Positions 1 to 7,774 of a DNA stretch of 35,000 nt are shown in pieces (within the stretch, counting starts at the first letter, position 1; the number at the start of each line of letters is the position of its first letter). The DNA is taken from assembly GCA_905221605.1 (NCBI GenBank), contig CAJNDS010000335.1, positions 1,153,930 to 1,188,929 on the forward strand, given 5' to 3'. The DNA comes from Symbiodinium natans. Taxonomy: Eukaryota > Sar > Dinophyceae > Suessiales > Symbiodiniaceae. A program made the translations under genes and the position numbers. Below the pieces are notes generated by a model that had not been told where the DNA came from, ran no database searches, and saw nothing but the letters and a program-made list of their open reading frames with translations.

Positions 1-63
1 CAAACAGCAAAGATTTCTCATTCTAGGATTGAGGGGGTTCTAGGGCTACCGAGTTCTTGGGCT

Positions 64-131
64 TATGTTGTTGGGGACCCTAAACCCTAAACCCTAAACC
101 CTAAACCCTCAACCCTAAACCCTCAACCCTA
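64..131 (-). repeat. CCCTAAA telomere-like array with CCCTCAA variants
   Basis: Short degenerate run of CCCTAAA with CCCTCAA variants, about nine units. It is the first of dozens of internal telomere-type arrays in the window; both orientations occur, so this is not a chromosome end. Confidence 0.9.
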
Positions 132-198
132 TGGTCCCAGGGTTGTTGGGTTCACGGTTTTGGGATGAGCGGGCTGCTGGATTTCGAGGTCCTCTTAG

Positions 199-246
199 TG
201 CAAAGTGTGTCGGAGTGGCGGGCGCACCACAGAAGACCTGGGCTGA
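199..246 (+). CDS. Candidate short exon (CKVC...)
   Basis: After a pyrimidine-rich acceptor (cctcttag) the frame reads CKVCRSGGRTTEDLG and then TGA. It is 16 codons with no frame-restoring partner found. A TTTAGGG-type run starts downstream. The function is unknown, and it could be an internal exon spliced before the stop or a chance frame. Confidence 0.3.
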   Translation, partial: CKVCRSGGRTTEDLG

Positions 247-411
247 GGGGGTTCAGGGTTTAAGGATGTTTAGGGTTTAGGGTTTAGGGTTTCGGGTTTA
301 CCCCTCCTCCCTTAAGAAACACACGCGCAGACGGGGTTGGGAACCTACGTCAGCCCTAAACCCCTGCTCTAACCCTGAACGGTTTGGCTTCCAGCGTCCT
401 TTGCTTCCGGG

Positions 412-568
412 CACAGTTGGGCTTTCAGGCCCTTCTGTAGCTAAACTGTAAACCAACTCCAGGCTTGCCTTTGGGGGCCTTTGCGGCGCAGCTTCACGGG
501 TTTCAGTGTGGGTGCAGCACGCGTAGCTAAAGACCAGGGCCGGAACCTGTGAACCTACAGAGGATACC
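412..568 (+). CDS. Candidate pair of short exons before a CCCCAAA array
   Basis: Two plus-strand islands follow good acceptors. The first, after ggcttccag, reads RPLLPGTVGLSGPSVAKL to a stop. The second, after caactccag, begins ACLWGPLRRSFTGFSVG and stays open for about 29 codons to TGA. The minus strand here also has a 75-codon stop-free frame (298-526), so the strand is not proven. No known domain was recognised. Confidence 0.3.
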
Positions 569-570
569 TA

Positions 571-755
571 AACCCCAAACACCAAACCCCAAACCCCAAA
601 CCCCAAACCCCAAACCCCAAACCCCAAACCCCAAACCCCAAACCCTAAACCCTAAACCCTAAACCCCAAACCCTAAACCCTAAACCCAAACCCCAAACCC
701 CAAACCCTAAACCCTAAACCTCAAGCCCTAAACCCGAAACCCTATAAACCCTAGA
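571..755 (-). repeat. CCCCAAA/CCCTAAA mixed array
   Basis: A run of CCCCAAA (the CCCTAAA unit with one T to C change) passes into perfect CCCTAAA and back. The change occurs in blocks, which suggests local amplification of variant units rather than random point decay. Confidence 0.9.
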
Positions 756-1031
756 CCCTCCATTCAACTGGCGACCTCAAGCACTCGCTTGGCGCCTCGA
801 GATTCTTCGTGCGGGGAGGTGTTGCTCGAAGACAGGAACCCTTTCAGTTGGGGGCTTCGCGTACCAAGACCCTCAAAAACCCTGCAACCCCGAAACCCTA
901 GAATCCTATAACCCTAAACCCTATAACCCTATAACCCTATACCCTAACCCCTATAACCCTATCACCCTATAACCCTAACCCCTAAACCCTAAACCTAAAC
1001 CCTAAACCCTCAACCTGCACGACTTGGGCAG

Positions 1032-1083
1032 GTGTGCAACGCCGCCCTGTCTGCTAGCGGCCGCGCTGCGCGATGGCGCGCTG
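1032..1083 (+). CDS. PPR-like exon (SASGRAARWRA)
   Basis: The exon lies between a CCCTAAA array and a TTTAGGG array. Acceptor is cttgggcag and donor is G|GTGTAGGG. It reads VCNAALSASGRAARWRA and ends in phase 1. The pattern N-A-x-x-S-A-x-G-R-A-x-x-W matches the first helix of PPR motifs as found in algal and dinoflagellate PPR proteins, which bind organellar RNA. Third positions are G/C-rich. The next island with a matching phase is 3806-3901, and a very similar AARWR string starts the exon at 4197. The PPR call is an inference from motif shape only. Confidence 0.55.
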
Positions 1084-1085
1084 GT

Positions 1086-1180
1086 GTAGGGTTTAGGGTT
1101 TAGGGTTTAGGGTTTAGGGTTTAGGGTTTAGGGTTTAGGGTTTAGGGTTTAGGGTTTAGGGTTTAGGGTTTAGGGTTTCA
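1086..1180 (+). repeat. Perfect TTTAGGG array
   Basis: About 13 near-perfect TTTAGGG units directly follow the donor of the exon at 1032-1083, so the array is the 5' part of the predicted intron. Confidence 0.95.
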
Positions 1181-1256
1181 AGTTTCAGGGTTCAGGAAGT
1201 TCAGGGCTCGCGGGGTAGAGAGGGTTTTTGGTAGGGTTTGGGGTTCAGGGTTCATA

Positions 1257-1437
1257 ATACATGGGTCCATGTACCTAAATAGGGAGTACTTGGGCCTCAA
1301 ACCCTTAACCCTAAACCCGAAACCCGAGAGTTTTGGGGTTCAAGGGTTTGGGGCTTAGGGTTTCAGGTTTGAGGGGTTCAGGCTGTAGGGGTATACCTGG
1401 GCCTTAAAGTACCTCCTACATGGCCCTTTAGGAATAC
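1257..1437. repeat. Foldback element with telomere-like interior
   Basis: The outer arms (1257-1295 and about 1390-1437) are imperfect reverse complements around the words GGTCCATGTA / TACATGGCCC and GTACTTGGGCC / GGGCCTTAAAGTAC. The interior is degraded CCCTAAA and TTTAGGG sequence. The arms are diverged, so boundaries are approximate. Confidence 0.45.
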
Positions 1438-1570
1438 TTAGGGATAGTTAGGGTTCAGGGTTTGTAGGATTTGCGGGGTTCAGAAGGCCTCTACGGCTTG
1501 CAGGGCTTAATAGGGTTTGCAGGGTTTTGGGGCTTTAGGGTCTTTACGTCTTTTAGGGGCTGAAGGGATT

Positions 1571-1882
1571 GTCAGGGACCCTAAACCCTACACCCTAAAC
1601 CCTAAACCCTAAACCCTAAACCCTAAACCCTAAACCCTAAACCCTAAACCCTAAACCCTAAACCCTAAACCCTAAACCCTAAACCCTAAACCCTAAACCC
1701 TAAACCCTAAACCCTAAACCCTAAACCCTAACCCCTCACCCCTAAACCCTAACCCCTAAACCCTAAACCCTAAACCCTAAACCCTAAACCCTAAACCCTA
1801 AACCCTAAACCCTAAACCCTAAACCCTAAACCCTAAACCCTAAACCCTAAACCCTAAACCCTAAACCCTAAACCCCAACCCT
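1571..1882 (-). repeat. Longest CCCTAAA telomere-like array
   Basis: About 44 CCCTAAA units, nearly perfect, with a small cluster of CCCCTCACC-type variants near 1730. It lies well inside the window, with exons on both sides, so it is an interstitial array. Confidence 0.95.
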
Positions 1883-1884
1883 AA

Positions 1885-2005
1885 ATATGGTCCCCTACCA
1901 GATTTAAAGGGTTCTGAAGTATGTTCAAAGGTTGTAAAGGGTACATGGGGCGCATATTCGGGGTCCCCATTTACGGGCCCCTGTGAAGGGTACATGTAAC
2001 TAGAA
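1885..2005 (+). repeat. Dispersed repeat family C, copy 1
   Basis: Contains ATATGGTCCC, TAAAGGGTTCTGA and GGGTACATG words, in the same order as at 26640-26770 and, reversed, at 24620-24820. The three copies define a family by shared order, not by one exact motif. No coding frame was recognised. Confidence 0.55.
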
Positions 2006-2220
2006 TTAGATAGGGTTTACCACAGGTTTAAGGCTAAGGACGATACTGTGTGAGGTGTTTAGGGGCGCTGGAGGTTGTAGGGCCCCGCAGACCAGACTAT
2101 GACTCCCAGCTCAGGGGAGTTCAGACGATTTAGGGGGTTTAGGGGTTTGGAGTTTAGGGCTTTAGGGTTTGGGGATTTAGGGTTAAGGGTTTTTGGCTTT
2201 AGGGTTTTGGGCTGTAGGGT

Positions 2221-2400
2221 TTGGGGGTTTAGGGTTTAGGGTTTTCCCAAACCCTAAACCCCAAACCCTAAACCCCAAACCTCAAGCCCTAACCCCAAAC
2301 TCTAAACCCCAAACCCCAAACCCCAAACCCTAAACCCCAAACCCTAAACCCCAAACCCCAAACCCCAAACCCTAAACCCCAAACCCTAAACCCCAAACCC
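2221..2400. repeat. TTTAGGG to CCCTAAA/CCCCAAA turnaround
   Basis: A short TTTAGGG stretch flips into a long alternating CCCTAAA/CCCCAAA array at about 2246, giving an inverted repeat with almost no spacer. It precedes the candidate exon at 2402. Confidence 0.85.
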
Positions 2401-2401
2401 A

Positions 2402-2466
2402 TCCTTGTCGAACTCTGGGCGTCTGCCAGGCAGCTTGCGGGGCTATTATTGGCCTCCCGGGAGAAG
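2402..2466 (+). CDS. Candidate exon (VELWASARQLAGLLLASREK)
   Basis: A plus-strand frame reads ILVELWASARQL-AGLLLASREK up to a donor AAG|GTCGGGG. Third positions are strongly G/C (about 14 of 20), as in the better exons. The weak point is the 5' end: no AG acceptor lies directly upstream, only CCCCAAACCC. An alternative exon could start at the internal gccag. The product is unknown; the sequence is helix-forming and amphipathic. Confidence 0.4.
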
Positions 2467-2482
2467 GTCGGGGTCCCTGAAA

Positions 2483-2576
2483 CCCTAAACCCTAAACCCT
2501 AAACCCTAAACCCTAAACCCTAAACCCCAAACCCCAAACCCTAAACCCTAAACCCTAAACCCTAAACCCTAAACCC
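2483..2576 (-). repeat. CCCTAAA array
   Basis: About 13 units with two CCCCAAA variants, just downstream of the donor of the 2402-2466 candidate. Confidence 0.9.
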
Positions 2577-2646
2577 GACCTTCGAATTGCCCAACCTGGG
2601 GTGTGAAACTAGAAACCAAGTCAACCCTGAGTAAGCCTTGCACCTT

Positions 2647-2826
2647 GGGATGTTTCCCCATTTATAAACAGTCCTTAATTGGGATTATAGTATAGTACCT
2701 CCTATTGTAATCCCTATTCAGGATCGTTAGTACAATCCTTTCCCCATTTATAAACAGTCCTTACTTGGGATTATATATCTCCTACTGTAATCCCTAGTCA
2801 GGACTGTTAGTATAATCCTTTCCCCC
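2647..2826. mobile_element. MITE family A, two tandem diverged copies
   Basis: Starts GGGATGTTTCCCC and contains two copies of the CCCATTTATAAACAGTCCTTA...TGGGATTATA left arm, each followed by a right arm ATCCCTA-TCAGGA-TGTTAGTA. These match the ~100-bp foldback copies at 29129, 30834, 31410 and 34219. No coding capacity; non-autonomous. Confidence 0.75.
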
Positions 2827-2839
2827 TAATATCAAACGC

Positions 2840-2861
2840 CCCCCCCCCCCCCCCCCCCCCA
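2840..2861. repeat. Poly-C tract
   Basis: A run of about 22 C between family A sequence and an A/T-rich segment. Runs of this kind recur (3025, 7528, 7611, 10850, 11025, 17383). Confidence 0.9.
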
Positions 2862-3023
2862 CAATAGAAACTCGAAATGTGTTTTCAATATTCGGCGGAG
2901 GCGTTTACCCAAATGTCATATTTGGGGTCCAAAGGGTGTAGGATCTAGGCTCCAGGCTTTGGAGTGGTCATGACTTAAACCTTCGGGATGTTGGCTGGCT
3001 TGAGGGTTTGGGAGCCCTAAATC

Positions 3024-3024
<1 letters not shown>

Positions 3025-3066
<42 letters not shown>
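3025..3066. repeat. 42-nt poly-C (poly-G) tract
   Basis: The longest homopolymer in the window, 42 C on the plus strand. Homopolymers of this length are length-unstable in assembly, so the exact size is uncertain. The reverse strand could form G-quadruplexes. Confidence 0.9.
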
Positions 3067-3069
<3 letters not shown>

Positions 3070-3360
3070 TTTGGAACAGGGTTTAGCTTTCGGTTTCGGC
3101 AGGAATTTGCGGAAAGCGTTTTTATTCTTACGGGTACGTTTAATGAAAGGGTGAAGGGATTCAGGGGGAGTATCCCAACTTGAGCCCCTAAAGCCTGAGT
3201 CCTTAGCTCGAAACACCAGTCCAGGAAGAAGCTACAGTTTCGAAAGTCGCTTGTATGCGGCTTGTATGTAGTTAAAGGGGGGCTTGAGGATAAGGGCTGC
3301 GACCGAAACGTGACGGTAAGAAACTTTTGTAGCTGTTTGTGCCTGTGAGGTGATTCCACA
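3067..3360. other. Unique segment next to the poly-C tract
   Basis: About 300 bases without telomere repeat. On the minus strand a frame following a CTTTAG acceptor near 3191 reads WDTPPESLHPFIKRTRKNKN and remains open into the poly-G tract, with a basic composition. Other frames are open too. I cannot decide whether this is an exon. Confidence 0.3.
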
Positions 3361-3688
3361 GCCCCTGACTGAACCTAAACTCTAAAAAAAAACCCAAAAA
3401 TAGCCCTAAAACCCGAAACCACACCCACCCACACACACACAAGCAGACATCTTGGGTTTATGGTTCAGGGCTGCAACCCATCTACGCCTAACAGCAGGAA
3501 AGCCCGCAAACTCTAGACTCTACACCCCAAGCCAACGCCCCACACCCTATCCTGTACACCCTTCAGCTTTAACCCCGAATGAGCCCTAAGACCCCACAAC
3601 CCAAAGACCCTTTTTTAAGCCTTAGGGCCTATAGGGTTAAGGGCTTTGGTCTTAGGTCTTAGGTCTTAGGTCTTAGAGTTTTTTGGGT

Positions 3689-3796
3689 TTAGGGTTTATA
3701 GGGTTTATAGGGTTTATAGGGTTTATAGGGTTTATAGGGTTTATAGGGTTTATAGGGTTTATAGGGTGCATAGGGTTTATAGGGTTTATAGGGTTT
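3689..3796 (+). repeat. GTTTATAGG variant array
   Basis: A 9-bp variant, GGGTTTATA, about 11 copies, reads as a TTTAGGG unit with TA inserted. It leads into a TTTAGGG/TTCAGG stretch ending at the acceptor of exon 3806. Confidence 0.9.
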
Positions 3797-3805
3797 AGGG
3801 TTCAG

Positions 3806-3901
3806 GCTGCCCCAAAACTGAGAGTGGCAAGGTCGACGAGGCAGCAGAGGTGGCCGGCATGACGGCTTTCGAGGAGGCCACGGGGCCGGGGGAATGGCAG
3901 G
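3806..3901 (+). CDS. Exon with acidic/Gly segment ending GPGEWQ
   Basis: Acceptor gttcag. Phase 1 entry matches the phase 1 exit of exon 1032-1083 (G joined to GC). The frame reads CPKTESGKVDEAAEVAGMTA then FEEATGPGEWQ, and exits G|GTTTAGGG, so the donor is the first unit of a TTTAGGG array. Third positions are mostly G/C. The A-x-x-x-G-x-W ending resembles the PPR helix-A end, consistent with the neighbouring PPR-like exons. A GA donor before GAATGG would instead give the phase needed by 4197. Confidence 0.55.
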
Positions 3902-4018
3902 GTTTAGGGTTTAGGGTTTAGGGTTTAGGGTTTAGGGTTTAGGGTTTAGGGTTTAGGGTTTAGGGTTCAGGGTTTAGGGTTTAGGGTTCAGGGTTAAGGG
4001 TTTAGGGTTTAGGGTTAA
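3902..4018 (+). repeat. TTTAGGG array at intron start
   Basis: About 16 units begin exactly at the predicted donor of exon 3806-3901. The same intron ends in CCCTAAA-type repeat (4101-4190), so its two ends are inverted copies. Confidence 0.9.
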
Positions 4019-4196
4019 TAAGTACCCTGAACCTCCACGTACCTGGAGGGCGCGCAGCGTGCCCTAAACCCTAAGCCCAAAACCCAAAACTCCACACACT
4101 AAACCCTAAACCCTAAACCCGAAACCCTAAACCCTAAACTGCCAAACCCAAAACCCTAAACCCTAGCAACCCTCGCAACCCAAGCCCTACACGCAG

Positions 4197-4262
4197 GCCG
4201 CGCGCTGGCGCGACGCCTTGGCGCTGCTCCGCGCCGCGCGAGCGCGCCGCGGGGCGCCCCAG
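4197..4262 (+). CDS. PPR-like exon (AARWRDALALLRAARARRGAP)
   Basis: Acceptor ctacacgcag, donor CAG|GTTTGCCTCGG. The 22 codons read AARWRDALALLRAARAR-RGAPQ, phase 0 to 0, and nearly every third base is G or C. W-x-x-A-L-x-L-L followed by a basic helix and G-x-P is the classic PPR helix A/B hinge. The next phase-0 exon, 5789-5860, carries the following motif. The product would be an RNA-binding PPR protein, normally acting in plastid or mitochondrion. Targeting sequence and C-terminus are not visible. Confidence 0.65.
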
Positions 4263-4492
4263 GTTTGCCTCGGTTTAGGGTTTAGGGTTTAGGGGTTAAG
4301 GGTTTAGGGTTTAGGGGTCAGGAGTTATAGAAGTTGTACAGGGTTTGGGTCCTGAAAAAGTGTTGACCGAAACGTTTTTCTTTGAGAGCCTAGTTTTTAG
4401 TTTTCGTGAGGGCAAGCCCTAAACCCTAAACCCGAAACCCCAAACCGCACCTGTGACTCCGGAACCCTACAAAATAGTAGATGATCGCTGGG

Positions 4493-4651
4493 CTGTTCCC
4501 CTTATACTAACAGTCCCTAGTGGGGATTGATTGTAGTACCCCTAAACCCTAAACCCTAAACCCTAAACCCTAAACCCCCTAAACCCTAAACCCTAAACCC
4601 TAAACCCTAAACCCTCCTATGAAGGATTGTTAGTATAAGGGGGAACATCCC
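4493..4651. mobile_element. MITE family A with a CCCTAAA array in its loop
   Basis: Left arm GTTCCCCTTATACTAACAGTCC (4494 on) and right arm GGATTGTTAGTATAAGGGGGAACATCCC (ending 4651) are reverse complements. The centre, normally about 30 bases, is replaced by roughly 75 bases of CCCTAAA repeat (4540-4614). It lies in the intron between exons 4197-4262 and 5789-5860. Confidence 0.85.
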
Positions 4652-4820
4652 AAATTTTCGCCCTCCTGAATTTGGGGGGGGTTTAGTTTTAAAATCGCAC
4701 AGGCAAACGGAGCTCGAGGCACCCTAAGCCTAAACACTAAAGGGTTTAGGGTTTTGGGTTTTGGGTTTAGGGTTTAGGGTTCAGGGCTCTGAACCCTGAA
4801 CCCTAAACCTTAAACCCTCA

Positions 4821-4874
4821 AGACAAATAGAAGTTGTATGTGACGTCACTTTGAATTTCCCATGCTATTTGTCT
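4821..4874. mobile_element. 54-bp foldback with central GTGACGTCAC palindrome
   Basis: Perfect 10-bp terminal inverted repeats AGACAAATAG / CTATTTGTCT bracket a 10-bp palindrome GTGACGTCAC (4839-4848). The short size suggests a tiny MITE. The core contains TGACGTCA, a bZIP-type site, but nothing shows regulatory use here. Confidence 0.6.
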
Positions 4875-5022
4875 AAACAGCTGACAAGCAGAGTTTATGT
4901 AAATTAGTTCAAATCGCTTCTGGCAAGCCGACTATGCAATATTCACTCACCGCCAAATCACCCAGAGGCCCCAATCAGCCTTTCTTCTGACCTTCTCAAG
5001 CTTTCTTATGGCTGTATTTCAG

Positions 5023-5073
5023 ATTGGGGGTAGCTCACGTGGGGCTAGTATAGACCTTGCAGAATGGCTTTAG
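5023..5073 (+). CDS. Candidate short exon (IGGSSRGASIDLAEWL)
   Basis: It follows an unusually good polypyrimidine tract and acceptor (cttatggctgtatttcag). The frame reads IGGSSRGASIDLAEWL and meets TAG. It lies within the predicted 4263-5788 intron, so it may be an alternative or terminal exon, or belong to another transcript. Confidence 0.35.
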   Translation: MGGSSRGASIDLAEWL

Positions 5074-5222
5074 CGGGCCGTGTGAACCCTAAACCCTAAA
5101 CCCTGAACCTTGAACCCTAAACCCTAAATCCGAAACCCTGAACCCTGAACCCTAAATCCTAAACCCTGATAAGCCCTAAGGGCTTAGGGTTCGTATCCGT
5201 ACGTGCATCTGCGCTTCGGCAG

Positions 5223-5374
5223 TTGGCACAGAAGCCATTGCACTAGAGGCTGCTGCGATCCCTAGACCCGAAGCCCCACCCCCCCCCCCCCACCCCCGGC
5301 CGGGAAAGGCGGAAATGAAAGAAGTTAACAGCAATAGCAAAACTAGAAACCGAACAAGCCGCGCAACCCATTAA
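5223..5374 (+). CDS. Candidate proline-rich exon ending at TAA
   Basis: Acceptor gcgcttcggcag. The 49-codon open frame begins GTEAIALEAAAIPRPEA, runs through a proline block encoded by a 12-C run, then a basic Asn/Ser/Lys tail (NSNSKTRNRTSRATH) and TAA. Low complexity makes it less certain. The C-run length directly affects the frame. Confidence 0.4.
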
Positions 5375-5415
5375 CACCTACAAGACCCTGAGCCCCAAAC
5401 CCTACAATTCAACCC

Positions 5416-5468
5416 CCCTCTAAACCCTAAAACCTAAACCCTAAACCCTAAACCCTAAGCTGTAAACC

Positions 5469-5500
<32 letters not shown>

Positions 5501-5758
5501 ACCCTAAACCCTAAACCCTAAACCCTAAACCCTAAACCCTAAACCCTAAACTCCCAAACCCTAAACCCTAAACCCTAAACCCTAAACCCTAAACCCTAAA
5601 CCCTAAACCCTAAACCCTAAACCCTAAACCCTAAACCCTAAACCCTAAACCCTAAACCCTAAACCCTAAACCCTAAACTGCCAAACCCTAAACCCTAAAC
5701 CCTAGCAACCCTAAACCCTAAACCCTAAACCCTAAACCCTAAACCCTAAACCCTAACC
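5416..5758 (-). repeat. Long CCCTAAA array with CCCTCAA and CTGCCAAA variants
   Basis: About 45 units. A block of CCCTCAA variants lies at the start, and two CTCCC/CTGCC AAACCC interruptions recur (5550, 5677), echoing 4139. It forms the 3' part of the intron before exon 5789. Confidence 0.9.
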
Positions 5759-5788
5759 CCCCACCCCCCAAGAAAAAAAGGAACGTAG

Positions 5789-5860
5789 CGAGGTCTCCTC
5801 GCCAGCAACGCCCTGCACGCCACGGCCTGCAGCGCCTGCTCGCAGGGCCAGGGCCCTAAG
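5789..5860 (+). CDS. PPR-like exon (SNALHATACSACSQGQ)
   Basis: Acceptor gaacgtag, donor CTAAG|GTGGGTC, 24 codons, phase 0 to 0. It reads RGLLASNALHATACSACSQG then QGPK. N-A-L-x(4-5)-A-C-S-x-x-x-Q is the characteristic first half of a PPR unit, and it follows RRGAPQ of exon 4197-4262 in the correct phase. Together they form about one and a half PPR units. GC3 is very high. Confidence 0.65.
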
Positions 5861-6264
5861 GTGGGTCTAGGGTTCAGGGTTTAAGGGTTTGAGGGTTTAG
5901 GGTTTAGGGTTTAGGGTTTAGGGTTTAGGGTTCAGGGTTTAGGGTTTGAGGGTTTAAGGGTTTAATGATTTAAGGGTTCAAGGATTTACGGGTTTAGGGG
6001 TTTAGGGGTGTAGAGTTGAAGCGCTCGTACCAGAGGGTTAAGGGCTTTTCATGGTGTTTCAGGGTTTGCGGGCTTTGTTGGAGGTTGGCTGCCGCAGCAG
6101 CCCTAAGCCCCAAACCCTCAACCCTCAACCCTGAACATGCAATCCTACTCGCCCCGCTCGCTTCGCCTGGTGACGGTTTAGGGTTTAGGTTTAGGGTCAG
6201 GGTTTAGGGATGTTTAGGGTTTAGGGTTTAGGGTTCTGACATTCAACTTTACCTGCAGGTTCAC

Positions 6265-6374
6265 GGAGGGGGTCCATTTTGTACTACTTTTGTGGAATTA
6301 GGTACCCCAAAAAACGACTTCGTATGGTCTTCGGGTACCTAAGTCCATGATAGCAGTACAACTGGACCCTCTGG
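6265..6374. mobile_element. 110-bp foldback element (GGAGGGGGTCC termini)
   Basis: The two halves pair over about 40 bases: GGGGGTCCATTTTGTACTAC at the left against the reverse complement of GTACAACTGGACCCTC at the right, with inner arms AATTAGGTACC / GGTACCTAAGT. Sequence-unrelated to family A but the same size and architecture. It is flanked by tgcag on the left and gtgcag on the right. Confidence 0.75.
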
Positions 6375-6397
6375 GTAAGAAGTGCAGCTAGGGTTTA

Positions 6398-6540
6398 GGG
6401 TTGGCCGCTAGAACTCGCTTTTGGATTTGTGCATTCTCTTTTTCGTTCCACGTGCATCGCGTGATCCACCCCAGCCGAAGCAACCCCCGATACTTTTTGA
6501 GACTTAAAAAAACCCTGAGCTCTGCGCCCTAAAACTCAAC
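6398..6540 (+). CDS. Ambiguous coding island
   Basis: The plus frame after TTTAG|GG reads LAARTRFWICAFSFSFHVHR and stays open about 44 codons to TAA. On the minus strand, a frame after TTTTAAG begins SQKVSGVASAGVDHAM and runs 35 codons to a stop. Neither has a partner exon with matching phase. I report the island, not the frame. Confidence 0.3.
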
Positions 6541-6928
6541 TTCTTAAATTGTAGATGCGCGCTAAACCCCGAGATCCTACCACTCAACACAAACCATATA
6601 AACCCTGTAAGCCCTGGAAACCCTATAACCCCCCTCTAGACTCTAAACCCTCCAAAACATAATATGAACCCTGCAAACCCTATCCACCCTGTGAACCCCA
6701 TAAACCGTATATCCCCCAAACCCTAAACTCCAAACCCCATAAACCCTTCGAACCCTAACCCCATAAACCCTGTTACCCCCATCAGAACCCGTAGAACTCT
6801 ATGAAACCTATAAGCCCCAACCCCTAAGCCCTATAAGCCTATAAGACCTGAACCCTAAATCATAAACCCGAAACCCTGAACCCCAAACCTTAACCCTGTA
6901 CCCTATAAACCCTCTAAACACTATAAGA

Positions 6929-7010
6929 CCTTCAGGCTTGTCCGTTTCATCCGGCAGCATCTTACGTTGAACCCTTCTACCAGGCTTTTGGTTCAAGGCG
7001 TTCCGAAACC
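6929..7010 (+). CDS. Ambiguous coding island (HLTLNPSTRLLVQG)
   Basis: After the acceptor ccttcag, one plus frame reads LVRFIRQHLTLNPSTRLLVQ. Another reads ACPFHPAASYVEPFYQAFGS and ends before a GA donor (GAAACC). A minus-strand frame is also open. All three look protein-like, so only the island is supported. Confidence 0.3.
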
Positions 7011-7502
7011 TATAAGCCCTCAAGCCTAAACCTTCAACCCTAGAAAACCTCATCACTGAGAACCCTAATCCCCAAGCCCTAAACCTTAAACCCGAAACCC
7101 GAAACCCTATAAACTCGGCAACCTTCAACCCTATAAACCACTATAAACCCCATCAACCCTGTAAACCCTGCAAACCCGAAACCTTCAGCCCTCTACACCA
7201 CCATAAACCCTAAGCCCCAAAGGGCGGCGTTGGGAGTTGGGACTGTTCGTCTGGCAGGCTGAGGGTCCAGGGTTCAGGATTTCGGGTTTAGGGTTCAGGG
7301 TTTAGGGTTTAGGATAAAGGGTGTAGGGTTTGGCTGTTTGGGTTTTGCTTTTTGGGGCGTTTGGGTTTAGGGTGTTAGGGGCTTTTGGGTGAGAGGGGGT
7401 GAGCGGGTTAGGGCTTTGAACCCTAAACCCTACACCCTAAACCGTAAGCCCTCGAGTGCTGCATAGGCTGATTGGCTCTAGGGTACTCAGGGTTCAGATT
7501 CT

Positions 7503-7550
7503 GTTTTTTTTTTTTTTTTTATGCGGGGGCGGGGGGGGGGGGGGGGGGGA
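7503..7550. repeat. Poly-T followed by poly-G tract
   Basis: About 20 T, then a G-rich run of about 20. A second poly-G tract follows at 7611-7630. No gene is visible in 7210-7740. Confidence 0.85.
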
Positions 7551-7774
7551 TTTAGGGTTTAGGGGTTTAGGGTTCAGGGTCTTTGACTAGCAGGGCTGCC
7601 AGATTTGTTGTGGGGGGGGGGGGGGGGGGGACGGACACATGGTTCAGGGTTTAGAGTTTGGGGTTTAGGGTTTAGGGCGTTCAGGGTCTCAGGGTGCTTT
7701 GTTCAGGAATCCTTCCTCTTCTAGTGGTCTAAATGGTTTAAGGTAGAGGTTCTCTCTTGGGGCGCCCATGGCAG

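Noticed and set aside
298-526. 75-codon stop-free minus-strand frame (YACCTHTETREAAPQRPP...)
   Set aside because: Plus-strand islands with good acceptors cover the same bases and nearly all well-supported exons here are on the plus strand. In GC-rich sequence this length can be stop-free by chance.
1571-1882. True chromosome end
   Set aside because: Arrays occur in both orientations along the entire window with exons on either side, so they are interstitial.
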